From: CAYTXJ01 sp965613025 | GTDB lineage: Bacteria; Desulfobacterota; DSM-4660; Desulfatiglandales; JALVMZ01 | Reading direction: 5' to 3' | Length of the DNA stretch: 21,063 nt | Assembly (NCBI GenBank): GCA_965613025.1 | Contig: CBFDUE010000041.1 | Location: 1 to 21,063, forward strand | In this document: piece by piece, positions 13,939-21,063 of the stretch | How the letters are laid out: every line of letters starts with the position of its first letter | Numbering within the stretch: position 1 is the first letter of the stretch | Notes under the pieces: generated by a model | Told to the model about the DNA's origin: nothing | The model's database searches: none | What the model saw: the letters and a program-made list of their open reading frames with translations, nothing else | Program-made: the position numbers and the translations under genes

Positions 13939-14781
13939 CTAAAAATATTTATCTTCATAACCTCTTGGTGTAATCATAAAGCCATCATGAATCTTGGTTG
14001 TAGAGTTTCCTATTATCAGGATGGTTCTCATATCAACTATCTCTGGGTCAATGGATCTTATATCTGTTATAATAATCTCTTCTCCCTCTCTTGTGGCATC
14101 TTTTACAATACCTACCGGAACCTTATCTCCCTTTTTCTCTCTTATTAGCTCAATGGCTTCTTTTAGCTTCCTTTTTCTTTTCTTTGAGCTTGGATTATAA
14201 AGAACTATTACAAAGTCTCCTTCTAATGCCAGAATTATCCTTTTTTTTATAAGCTTCCAAGGTGTCAAAAGATCACTAAGGCTTATAGAGACAAAATCAT
14301 GCATGATGGGCGCTCCAAGAAGTGCTGAAGCAGCACAAAGAGCCGGAACGCCAGGGATGATCTCTAAGTTAATCTTATCTATAAGATCTTCCAAAGAAAG
14401 CAATTCAAGGATAAGTCCTGCCATGCCATATATTCCAGGATCTCCTCCACTTACTATAGCTGTGCTTTTACCCTGTTTTGCTTTTTCTATGGCAATCTTG
14501 CATCTTTCAATCTCCTTCATCATTCCAGTAGATATCACTTCTTTTCCCTTTTTTAAGCCCTCTTCCAAAAGCTCTATATATGTGGTATATCCAACTATAA
14601 CCTCAGCTTTATCTATTGCTGAGATCGCCCTTTTCGTGATATGTTCTGATCCACCAGGCCCAATACCAACAACCCTTAGTGAGCCTTTTTTAAGGCTACC
14701 GCTATTGTTACATTTTTGAACTTCTGTTTTGGAACAACGATTTCTCCCATCTTTACCGCTGCTATTGCTGATGCCTCGCAT
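13939..14781 (-). CDS. cbiH: Cobalt-factor III / precorrin-3B C17-methyltransferase (ring contraction), start uncertain
   Basis: The SAM-dependent methyltransferase that methylates C17 and contracts the corrin ring. The family region begins GSLRVVGIGPGGSEHI, followed by VIVGYTTYIELLE, VSGGDPGIYGMAG, IIPGVPALCAASALLGAPIM and FVIVLYNPSSKKR. Family homology begins only near 14687. Upstream of it the frame (Met at 14781, or GTG at 14841) is just the -1 frame of cbiG, giving an odd hydrophilic 30-50-residue extension. No ATG, GTG or TTG exists between 14781 and the homology start. The 14781 start is therefore a placeholder with a mediocre GAGG signal about 11 nt upstream. Expression as a CbiG-CbiH fusion by -1 frameshifting at 14691-14685 is a serious alternative. 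Confidence 0.88.
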   Translation of the reverse strand: MRGISNSSGKDGRNRCSKTEVQKCNNSGSLKKGSLRVVGIGPGGSEHITKRAISAIDKAEVIVGYTTYIELLEEGLKKGKEVISTGMMKEIERCKIAIEKAKQGKSTAIVSGGDPGIYGMAGLILELLSLEDLIDKINLEIIPGVPALCAASALLGAPIMHDFVSISLSDLLTPWKLIKKRIILALEGDFVIVLYNPSSKKRKRKLKEAIELIREKKGDKVPVGIVKDATREGEEIIITDIRSIDPEIVDMRTILIIGNSTTKIHDGFMITPRGYEDKYF

Positions 14782-15716
14782 ACGCTTTTTGTCCTCACAT
14801 ATCTTTCTGTAATTTTTGAAGGATTTGGAACACTTATACACTTAAGCTCCTCAGAAGAAAAGAACTTAACAGCCACATCCATTTCATCTGCAAATTCAAG
14901 AATCCCTTTTTCATCTCTTTTTTTATCTATGGTTGCAATAAGCCCTATTGCTTTTACATTTAAGCCAAATGATCTAAATACACTTTGAACAGCATCTCTG
15001 ATCTCTTCTTTTTTTGTCCCTCTGTTACATCCTATTCCAACCACAAGGCTTTTAGGAACAACAATAAGTTTGTTATTTAGCGCTTCTGTCTTCTTCCAGG
15101 AAACCCATACACCAGGGATATCTTTCCTCCACTCTGTTTCATCTGAAACCTTAATTATCTTGGGATAATCAAGAGGAAATATATTATCTGGATCAAACAG
15201 CTGGACAGGCTCTTTTTCAATCATTGCAAAGCTCACTTCCTTTAGCGCAGAAAGATTCTCTATATGCATACCTCTTTTCTTGGCAAGAAGCTCAACTGAA
15301 CTTATTCCTTCTGTATCTGTTGCTGTGGTGATAACTGGAGTGGCCTTTATAAGCTCTGCTATCCTTTTGCACAGCTCATTTGCACCTCCAAGATGTCCGC
15401 TCAGAACACTTATACAGTATCTTCCATTTTGGTCAATTACAACAACAGCAGGATCAGACCCTTTTGAGCCTATATAAGGGGATATGCCTCTTACAGCAAT
15501 TCCCATGGCAGTAATAAAGATATGTTCCCTGTAGGCATGAAATACCTCTGATATAAGTGAAGATAGCCTTTTAAATCTAAGACAGCTAAATCCTGTTTTT
15601 ATCTTTTCATGAACAAAGAGATCAGCTCCAATAAGCTGTTTTATCCTGTAGCCCAGTTCAGCGCCCTTTGATGTAAGGCAATATATGGCTCTTTTTTTAT
15701 CCTTTTCTGAATCCAT
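14676..15716 (-). CDS. cbiG: Cobalt-precorrin-5A hydrolase
   Basis: A 346-residue protein that opens the delta-lactone of cobalt-precorrin-5A and releases the C2 unit as acetaldehyde. The N-terminal domain is recognisable by FITAMGIAVRGISPYIGSKG, DPAVVVIDQNGRYCISVLSG and HLGGANELCKRIA. The C-terminal domain has VVGIGCNRGTKKEEI and ends ASAIAAVKMGEIVVPKQKFK. The order and length are normal for CbiG. It starts with ATG 15716 and overlaps the end of cbiF by 20 bp. Its last codons contain the in-phase slippery heptamer A_AAA_AAG and then stop three codons later, inside the cbiH reading frame. Confidence 0.92.
   Translation of the reverse strand: MDSEKDKKRAIYCLTSKGAELGYRIKQLIGADLFVHEKIKTGFSCLRFKRLSSLISEVFHAYREHIFITAMGIAVRGISPYIGSKGSDPAVVVIDQNGRYCISVLSGHLGGANELCKRIAELIKATPVITTATDTEGISSVELLAKKRGMHIENLSALKEVSFAMIEKEPVQLFDPDNIFPLDYPKIIKVSDETEWRKDIPGVWVSWKKTEALNNKLIVVPKSLVVGIGCNRGTKKEEIRDAVQSVFRSFGLNVKAIGLIATIDKKRDEKGILEFADEMDVAVKFFSSEELKCISVPNPSKITERYVRTKSVCEASAIAAVKMGEIVVPKQKFKNVTIAVALKKAH
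14685..14691 (-). promoter_or_regulatory. Candidate -1 programmed frameshift site between cbiG and cbiH
   Basis: In the cbiG frame the codons are GCC TTA AAA AAG GCT CAC TAA, so the heptamer A_AAA_AAG is in exact slippery phase, as in E. coli dnaX. A slip of -1 leads to AAA AAA GGC TCA CTA AGG, which is the cbiH frame at its first conserved residues (GSLRVVGIGPGG). The site sits in a small inverted repeat, AGCCTT-AAAA-AAGGCT (14697-14682). I do not see the upstream Shine-Dalgarno-like stimulator that dnaX has. Confidence 0.5.
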
Positions 15717-16449
15717 GAAAAAAGTCAGGCGAATAAAGTTTTGAAAATGTATCTTTCTCTGCTTCTGGTATAATCAAAAATATAGCCTGCCTTTTTATCT
15801 CTTCCTCTTTTACCACTCTGTCCATCTCATCAAGCCTGCATCTGATTATCTTTTGCTCTGGCCATCCTATCCTGTATCCTATGATTACCTGTGCGTTTCT
15901 TTTGTATCCTCCTTTTATAAGCTCTTCTTTTATAGCAGAGGCACTAAGTGCTGAAAGATATATGGCAATTGTTGCATTGTGAGATGCAAGTCTTCTTAGA
16001 GCCTCTCTTTCTGGAACAGGGGTTCTTCCTGATATTCTTGTAAATATAACGGTCTGTGTTATCTCAGGAACAGTAAGAGATATTCCTGCCTCTGCTGCAA
16101 GTGCAAATGCTGCTGTAACCCCGGGTATTATCTCATAAGGGATATTATCTCTTTTTAAAAGCCTTATCTGCTCATCTATTGCTCCGTATATGGATGGATC
16201 ACCAGAGTGGACCCTTGCAACAATTTTTCCCTGCTCCACCGCCTCTTTTATGTGCCTGTGGATATCGTCAAGTGTCAAAGATGAAGAATCAATTGCTTTT
16301 GCCTTGCTTTTTTCAATAAGACCCCTTGGAACAAGGGATCCTGCATATATTATAAGATCTGCCTGCTCTAAGCATCTTTTTCCCTTAAAAGTGATAAGCT
16401 CTGGATCCCCTGGCCCTGCTCCAATAAAATATACCCTTCCTTTTTTCAT
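15697..16449 (-). CDS. cbiF: Cobalt-precorrin-4 C11-methyltransferase
   Basis: A 250-residue SAM-dependent uroporphyrinogen-III-methylase-fold protein. It shows VYFIGAGPGDPELITFKGK at the N-terminus, IYAGSLVPRGL, ARVHSGDPSIYGAIDEQI, YEIIPGVTAAFALAAEAGI and VPEITQTVIFTRISGRTPVP. These identify CbiF/CobM, which methylates C11 of cobalt-precorrin-4. The length is normal. It starts at ATG 16449 with a 4-bp ATGA overlap with the end of cbiET, and its end overlaps cbiG, indicating tight translational coupling. Confidence 0.95.
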   Translation of the reverse strand: MKKGRVYFIGAGPGDPELITFKGKRCLEQADLIIYAGSLVPRGLIEKSKAKAIDSSSLTLDDIHRHIKEAVEQGKIVARVHSGDPSIYGAIDEQIRLLKRDNIPYEIIPGVTAAFALAAEAGISLTVPEITQTVIFTRISGRTPVPEREALRRLASHNATIAIYLSALSASAIKEELIKGGYKRNAQVIIGYRIGWPEQKIIRCRLDEMDRVVKEEEIKRQAIFLIIPEAEKDTFSKLYSPDFFHGFRKG

Positions 16450-17657
16450 CTTCTTTTTTCCACCTTTATTATAAATACTGGGTTAAGGGGTCTGAATGCT
16501 GTGCTCTTTCCAATAGGATGTGATCTTGAAATCATAACTTGAGTAAGCTCAAATTCCCATCCCTTTTCTTTAATAAAAGCTAATACATTGGCCAGGTTTT
16601 CTATAAGAGCTATGTTTATAACGATTATGCCATCTTGCTTCATGTATCTGCTTATGTGCTCAAGCATTAAAGGATCTTCAGAAAGCCCTCCTCCAACAAA
16701 TACTCTATCAGCAGAGGGAAGCTCTTTTAAACAATCAGGTGCCTTTCCACAGACAGCTTCAACAATATATGCACCTGCTCTTTTTATGTTTTCTTTTATC
16801 ATGTAAAATCTTTTTAACTCTTTTTCAATGCAGAATATCCTTCCTTCTTTTGAAATACAAGAACACTCTATCCCAACAGATCCACAACCTGCACCAATAT
16901 CCCATACAGTGCTGTTACTTTTTAGCTCAAGCTTTGAGATCGAGATGACCCTTATCTCCTTCTTTGTAATAAGTCCCCTTTCATGCCTGTAAAAGCTATC
17001 ATCCATTCCTATCTTTAAGGTATGTTTTGAACCAGATACCCTTCTTAGGACCACAAAGTTCAGATCAAAAAAATCCTCCTCTAATACATGCTCTATCTTT
17101 TCAAATTCTCTTATTCTTTCCTTATCTGTCTCAAGCTCTTCCAAGACTATCATAAAAAAATCTCTTATCTCCCTTCTTAAAAGCTCCTTTGCAATCCTCT
17201 TTGGCCCTTCAGCTCCATCTGTATATATTCCAACAATGTCTGATTGCATAAGTGCTGATAAGACAGAAAAGAACTCTTTTTTTCCATGAATTGATACAAC
17301 CTTTATCTCATCAAATGGTATGCCAAGCCTTGCACATGCAACCTGCGAAACAGTTACATTTGGATGTATTTCCACACACTCTTTTCCAAATTCCTGAATC
17401 ATCCTTTTTCCTATTCCAAAAAAGAGAGGATCTCCATCTGAAACAACCAAGACCTTTTTCCCTTCTTTTATAGCGACTGCTATCCTTCTTAGGACCTCTT
17501 TTATGCTACCCTTTATAAGCAGTTTTTCTTTTGAAGAGTTAATCTCTTTTAAAAGCCTTTCTCCTCCAACCAAAAGATCTGCCCATCTTATATGCTCAGA
17601 GCTTACATCTACTCGGCCTACACCTGCTCCTATGACCTTTATCAGTTTATCTTTCAT
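16446..17657 (-). CDS. cbiET: CbiE-CbiT fusion: cobalt-precorrin-7 C5- and C15-methyltransferase/decarboxylase
   Basis: A 403-residue bifunctional protein. Residues 1 to about 200 are CbiE (IKVIGAGVGRVDVSSEHIRW, LVGGERLLKEI, LVVSDGDPLFFGIGKRMI). Residues about 215-403 are CbiT (RGLITKKEIRVISISKLEL then WDIGAGCGSVGIECS, the SAM-binding loop, and ADRVFVGGGLSEDPLM). Together they methylate C5 and C15 and decarboxylate the C12 acetate side chain; aerobic bacteria carry the same fusion as CobL. The ribosome binding site AGGAAGGCAG precedes ATG 17657. It overlaps cbiD by 11 bp and cbiF by 4 bp. Confidence 0.95.
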   Translation of the reverse strand: MKDKLIKVIGAGVGRVDVSSEHIRWADLLVGGERLLKEINSSKEKLLIKGSIKEVLRRIAVAIKEGKKVLVVSDGDPLFFGIGKRMIQEFGKECVEIHPNVTVSQVACARLGIPFDEIKVVSIHGKKEFFSVLSALMQSDIVGIYTDGAEGPKRIAKELLRREIRDFFMIVLEELETDKERIREFEKIEHVLEEDFFDLNFVVLRRVSGSKHTLKIGMDDSFYRHERGLITKKEIRVISISKLELKSNSTVWDIGAGCGSVGIECSCISKEGRIFCIEKELKRFYMIKENIKRAGAYIVEAVCGKAPDCLKELPSADRVFVGGGLSEDPLMLEHISRYMKQDGIIVINIALIENLANVLAFIKEKGWEFELTQVMISRSHPIGKSTAFRPLNPVFIIKVEKRR

Positions 17658-18750
17658 CTGCCTTCCTTTTCTCTGATAAAAGAAGTCTTCCTTTCATATC
17701 AAAGAGGCAGAATGTTATATCTGGCTTAGATCCAGAAAATCTTCTTGCATATGATATTGCCTTCTTTATGATAAAGGATATGATCTCATCTGCTCTTTTT
17801 TCTTTCATTATTATCTCAAGTGCCTGAGAAGCAGTATTTGCATGTCTTATCTGCCTTATGCTTTCACTACTTATGCCAAATAGGGCGCACCACCGGGACA
17901 ATATATCAAAATCTATACGAGATGCCTTTGCATGGGTGTATTCATGTCCTTGTGCCATCTTTACAAGTTTTCCAAAAAAGCAAGAATATATTATGTGCCT
18001 AAATCCTCTTTTCTTTGCCTCTCTCAATGAAAAGCCAAAAAAATCTGCAACCTGTATAAAGCAGACCTCATTTAATTCCTTAAAGATCTTTTTTGCAAAT
18101 CTTTCACTTCTTCCTCCTGTGCTAAGAACTATTGTGTCCTGGCCATTTGATACAGCCACATCCATCTCTATCTCTATTGTCTTCTTATATGCCTCATTTG
18201 AAAATGGAATAACTGTTCCTCTTGTCCCAAGTATGGATATTCCGCCTATTATTCCCAGCTTTGGATTCAAGGTCTTTTTTGCTATCCTTTCTCCATCTGG
18301 AACTTCAACTGTGATTTCCACATCTGCTGGATAAAGTCCTGTCTCTTTTAATGCCTCAATTGCAGATTGCGCTATCTGTCTTTTTGGAACAGGATTTATT
18401 GCAGGCTCTCCAATAGCAACAGGAAGTCCGGGTTTTGTAACCACACCAACTCCTTTTCCTGCCCTTATTGTTATCCTGCTGTCTGCCTGATATTTTCTGC
18501 TTATGCTGACAAATGCCACTATCCTTGCTCCATCTGTTACATCAGGATCATCTCCTGCATCCTTTATGACCTCTGCCACTGCTTTGCTGTTTTCCTTAAG
18601 AAGCTCTGTTTTTGAAACAGGAATCTTCATTCTTGAACCATCTGGAAGGGGAATCTCTACCTCTGTTATATGTTTGTGGCCAGCAATTCTAAGTATTGCC
18701 GCCTTAGTGGCTGCACTTACAGCAGAACCTGTGGTAAAACCTATTCTCAT
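17647..18750 (-). CDS. cbiD: Cobalt-precorrin-5B C1-methyltransferase
   Basis: A 367-residue CbiD, beginning MRIGFTTGSAVSAATKAAIL, the family start motif. Further landmarks are DDPDVTDGARIVAFVSI, GKGVGVVTKPGLPVAIGEPA, INPVPKRQI, LGIIGGISILGTRGTVIPFS and VLSTGGRSERFAKK. It transfers a methyl group from SAM to C1 in the anaerobic route and is structurally distinct from the other corrin methylases. ATG 18750 overlaps the end of the cbiL-cbiC gene by 4 bp; no Shine-Dalgarno is evident, so re-initiation is likely. Confidence 0.95.
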   Translation of the reverse strand: MRIGFTTGSAVSAATKAAILRIAGHKHITEVEIPLPDGSRMKIPVSKTELLKENSKAVAEVIKDAGDDPDVTDGARIVAFVSISRKYQADSRITIRAGKGVGVVTKPGLPVAIGEPAINPVPKRQIAQSAIEALKETGLYPADVEITVEVPDGERIAKKTLNPKLGIIGGISILGTRGTVIPFSNEAYKKTIEIEMDVAVSNGQDTIVLSTGGRSERFAKKIFKELNEVCFIQVADFFGFSLREAKKRGFRHIIYSCFFGKLVKMAQGHEYTHAKASRIDFDILSRWCALFGISSESIRQIRHANTASQALEIIMKEKRADEIISFIIKKAISYARRFSGSKPDITFCLFDMKGRLLLSEKRKADER

Positions 18751-20156
18751 AGTTGTTCTGATTCTAAGAATTCCAGAAGCTGATTAATAACTGCTGCTGC
18801 AAGGGAAGACCCCCCTTTTCTTCCAGAAACAGCAATGTAAGGCACTTTTTTCTGGCCTATAAGCCTTTGTTTTGCCTCTTCCACATTTACAAAACCAACA
18901 GGCATACCTATTATAAGTGCAGGCTTACATATATCCTTTTCTATCAGATCCATAAGTCTTATAAGGGCTGTTGGAGAATTTCCAACGGCATATATAGAAC
19001 CATTTATGTAAGGCACAGAAAAATCAACACTTGCCCATGCCCTTGTTATGCCTTCTCTTTTAGCAAGCTCCTCTACCTGCTTTTTGCTTATAAAACACCT
19101 TATCTTGCACCCGTATCTCTTTAATCTCTGCTTATTTATTCCTGAAAGAAGCATCTTTGTATCTGTAATCACATAGCTTCCTCTCTTTATTGCCTCTATT
19201 CCGGCATCTATTGCCTTTTCATGAAATCGCACCTTAGAGAGAAGATCAAAATCTCCGCTTGTATGGATCATTCTCCTTACAATCTGCCACTTACGGCCAG
19301 AAAATGGTCTTGGCTCAGGCACTTCAGCATCTATTATCTCAAATGACCTTCTTTGTATTAACTCAGGGATGCTTACAAACCTATTATTTACCGTTGAAAG
19401 ATCTTTCTCTTCATCTTTTCTGTACTTAGCAGCCTTTCCTTTTAGACTTTCCTTTTTTATGATAAGGAGAGAGAGGTATGGAGGTGTGGCATCACTAAAA
19501 CTTTCAAGCTCCCTTATTATCTTTTCATCCTTGAGGCCACACCTTATCACAAGCACTGAGTTATTTGAGAGATTAAGTCTCTTAAGGGTCTTCAGGATCT
19601 CTTTATAATGTTTATAGACCTTTAGCATTATGACCCTATCTGCAAATTCAGTAACCTCCCTTAATTTCTCTGCACCTCTGGCTCCTGATATAACCGCAAA
19701 ACTCTCCTCTGCCTCTGCAAGCACACACTTGGTAGCTGCTGCCGCTGCCTGAAAGGAGCTGATGCCAGGAATGATGGATATCTCCACCTCTGGTGCAATC
19801 TCCTTGAGAGCATACATTATGTAACCAAATGTGCTGTATATCATTGGGTCACCCAGTGTCACAAATGCTGCATCATTTCCATCCTTAAGGGTCTGAAAGA
19901 TCTCATAGGCATTTCTACACCATGCCTCCTGGAGCCGCTTCTTCTCATGTGTCATGGGGAAATAAAGCCTTACCAACGGAACACCCCTTCTCAGATGGGG
20001 TGATACAATCTCCCTTGCAAGGGAATAGGAATTCTTAGTAGAAGATGCACAATAGACCACAGAGACAGAATTTAACACCTTTACTGCCTTAAGGGATATT
20101 AGTTCAGGGTCGCCAGGGCCAACCCCAACCCCAAATAATTTACCTAACTTTGGCAT
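18747..20156 (-). CDS. cbiL-cbiC: CbiL-CbiC fusion: cobalt-factor II C20-methyltransferase / cobalt-precorrin-8 methylmutase
   Basis: A 469-residue two-enzyme fusion. Residues 1 to about 240 are CbiL/CobI (GKLFGVGVGPGDPELISLKA, VYCASSTKN, FVTLGDPMIYSTFGYIM, EISIIPGISSFQAAAAATKC). Residues about 260-469 are CbiC/CobH (RRSFEIIDAE, IVRRMIHTSGDFDLLSKVRF with the catalytic His, YAVGNSPTALIRL, ALIIGMPVGFVNVEEAK, YIAVSGRKGGSSLAAAVIN). It combines an early step (C20 methylation) with a late one (methyl migration from C11 to C12). AGAGGGGTTG precedes ATG 20156. Both halves appear complete, with a charged linker of about 20 residues between them. Confidence 0.93.
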   Translation of the reverse strand: MPKLGKLFGVGVGPGDPELISLKAVKVLNSVSVVYCASSTKNSYSLAREIVSPHLRRGVPLVRLYFPMTHEKKRLQEAWCRNAYEIFQTLKDGNDAAFVTLGDPMIYSTFGYIMYALKEIAPEVEISIIPGISSFQAAAAATKCVLAEAEESFAVISGARGAEKLREVTEFADRVIMLKVYKHYKEILKTLKRLNLSNNSVLVIRCGLKDEKIIRELESFSDATPPYLSLLIIKKESLKGKAAKYRKDEEKDLSTVNNRFVSIPELIQRRSFEIIDAEVPEPRPFSGRKWQIVRRMIHTSGDFDLLSKVRFHEKAIDAGIEAIKRGSYVITDTKMLLSGINKQRLKRYGCKIRCFISKKQVEELAKREGITRAWASVDFSVPYINGSIYAVGNSPTALIRLMDLIEKDICKPALIIGMPVGFVNVEEAKQRLIGQKKVPYIAVSGRKGGSSLAAAVINQLLEFLESEQL

Positions 20157-20210
20157 GATAACAACCCCTCTACAAATAGACTTCTAACGCACCTCTTACC
20201 CCATATAGGG

Positions 20211-20981
20211 CTATCCAATGGCCTCCAGTGCCTCCTCTATATGTCTGCAAAATATCTCAACTACCTCTATTTGATACCCGATACCTCTATCAACCACACT
20301 GACTTTTAGTCCCCAAGATTCAAAGGCCTTCTTCAATGAGTTATCGGCACCTGCAAGATCTTCAAAAAAGTGGGTGCCAGCAACAAGCATAAAAGGGATA
20401 AGATGCACCTTTGTAAAACCTGCACTACACACTCTCATAACCACCTCTTTCATAGACGGAGCCCCTTCTAAAGCACCAACAAAGATATTCTTTACTCCAA
20501 TCTTCTGAAATGTGGACTCCAGCGCAAGATAGCTGGCCCATGAAGGATGGTCTGTGCCGTGGCCTACAAGGAGATTTGCTGTATCTATCTCTTCAACAAT
20601 CAATGGCTTCAGTGCCCTTGCAACCTCCTTGTAATCCTGAGGAGTGGATAATAATGGAAGACCTATGGAGGTTCTAAGGGGAACCTGTCTAACCTCCTCA
20701 ACCATCCTGTAAAACTCATGCCCACATAAGAGGTGAAGTGATTGAACCACTACCCATTCATAGCCGCCTGAGACCAAATCATTTAAAACCTCATGAGGGT
20801 GCCGAAGATCAATACCCTTTCTCTTCTTGATCCAATCCCTAACCATCCTTGAAGAATATGCCCAAAAGATCTCATTGGACTCAAAACGGTCTCTGAAGAC
20901 AGAATCCATAAAGGCATAGGTCTTAAGCGCTTCGGTTGTGGTCCCAAAGGCAACCAGCACTATAGGAATATCCCTTTTCAT
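20211..20981 (-). CDS. cbiK: Sirohydrochlorin cobaltochelatase CbiK
   Basis: A 256-residue class II chelatase that inserts Co2+ into sirohydrochlorin. IPIVLVAFGTTTEALKTYAF is at the N-terminus, with VVQSLHLLCGHEFYRM, LLVGHGTDHPSWASY (His141/His145) and IPFMLVAGTHFFEDLAGADN (His204). These correspond to the metal-binding His regions of Salmonella CbiK (His145, His207). There is no signal peptide, so it is the cytoplasmic form rather than a periplasmic type as known in Desulfovibrio. ATG 20981 has only a distant GAGGT. It is the first operon gene visible, 54 bp before cbiL-cbiC; the operon promoter must lie close to or beyond the window end. Confidence 0.93.
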   Translation of the reverse strand: MKRDIPIVLVAFGTTTEALKTYAFMDSVFRDRFESNEIFWAYSSRMVRDWIKKRKGIDLRHPHEVLNDLVSGGYEWVVVQSLHLLCGHEFYRMVEEVRQVPLRTSIGLPLLSTPQDYKEVARALKPLIVEEIDTANLLVGHGTDHPSWASYLALESTFQKIGVKNIFVGALEGAPSMKEVVMRVCSAGFTKVHLIPFMLVAGTHFFEDLAGADNSLKKAFESWGLKVSVVDRGIGYQIEVVEIFCRHIEEALEAIG

Positions 20982-21063
20982 CTAAGATATCATACCTCAA
21001 GTCTGGGCTTTTGGGAGATAGGAGGGAAGAAAGTCAGGAAATAGGGCAATGGATGAGATATTT

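Noticed and set aside
20982..21063. Cobalamin riboswitch upstream of cbiK
   Set aside because: Only 82 bp lie upstream of cbiK here and I see no B12-box-like sequence in them; any riboswitch would be beyond the window.

Overview
The window looks like a chromosomal segment of an AT-rich, strictly anaerobic bacterium, probably a Desulfobacterota-type (former Deltaproteobacteria) sulfate reducer or close relative. The reasons are a CbiK-type cobalt chelatase with an oxygen-independent cobalamin operon, a DVU0298-family HEAT protein, a TIGR02757 protein, LutA/LutB, rubredoxin with a flavo-diiron protein remnant, and a cluster of DUF134, DUF5320, NifX-like and FmdB proteins. Arginine is written mostly with AGA/AGG and isoleucine often with ATA. 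The assignment is inferred from gene content only.

Region 1 (1-434) is a decayed IS21-family element on the minus strand. An istA fragment carries an in-frame stop and runs directly into an istB fragment in another frame. Region 2 (435-3121) holds two facing operons of small Gly/Arg-rich or Cys-rich proteins. The plus-strand operon has a perfect 14-bp palindrome, a strong sigma70-like promoter, a DUF134 regulator, a truncated DUF5320-type minigene and two DUF5320-type proteins, and ends in a hairpin terminator. The minus-strand operon is an FmdB zinc ribbon, a tandem NifX-like protein and a small zinc-ribbon protein. All of these genes except DUF134 have strong Shine-Dalgarno sequences.

Region 3 (3377-12507, plus strand) holds a DUF1640 coiled-coil membrane protein built on an 11+11+11+7-residue repeat, and an iron-sulfur flavoprotein fused to an arsenate reductase. 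It continues with a rubredoxin followed in frame by the C-terminal stump of a flavo-diiron protein, then a DVU0298-family HEAT protein, a TIGR02757 protein, a TIGR01777 epimerase-like protein, LutA, LutB and a divergent PriA. Several genes here have weak or no Shine-Dalgarno sequence, and two have promoters placed so that their mRNAs would be almost leaderless.

Region 4 (12529-20981, minus strand) is a tightly packed anaerobic cobalamin operon in transcription order cbiK, cbiL-cbiC fusion, cbiD, cbiE-cbiT fusion, cbiF, cbiG, cbiH, cbiA. Together these insert cobalt and run nearly all ring-contraction, methylation and decarboxylation steps to cobyrinate a,c-diamide. Only the precorrin-6A reductase (CbiJ/CobK) is missing from the set. 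The most striking observation is at the cbiG/cbiH junction. cbiH has no convincing start codon, and the end of cbiG carries a heptamer identical to the E. coli dnaX slippery site, A_AAA_AAG, in exact phase for a -1 shift into the cbiH frame, three codons before the cbiG stop. This suggests a CbiG-CbiH fusion protein made by programmed frameshifting.
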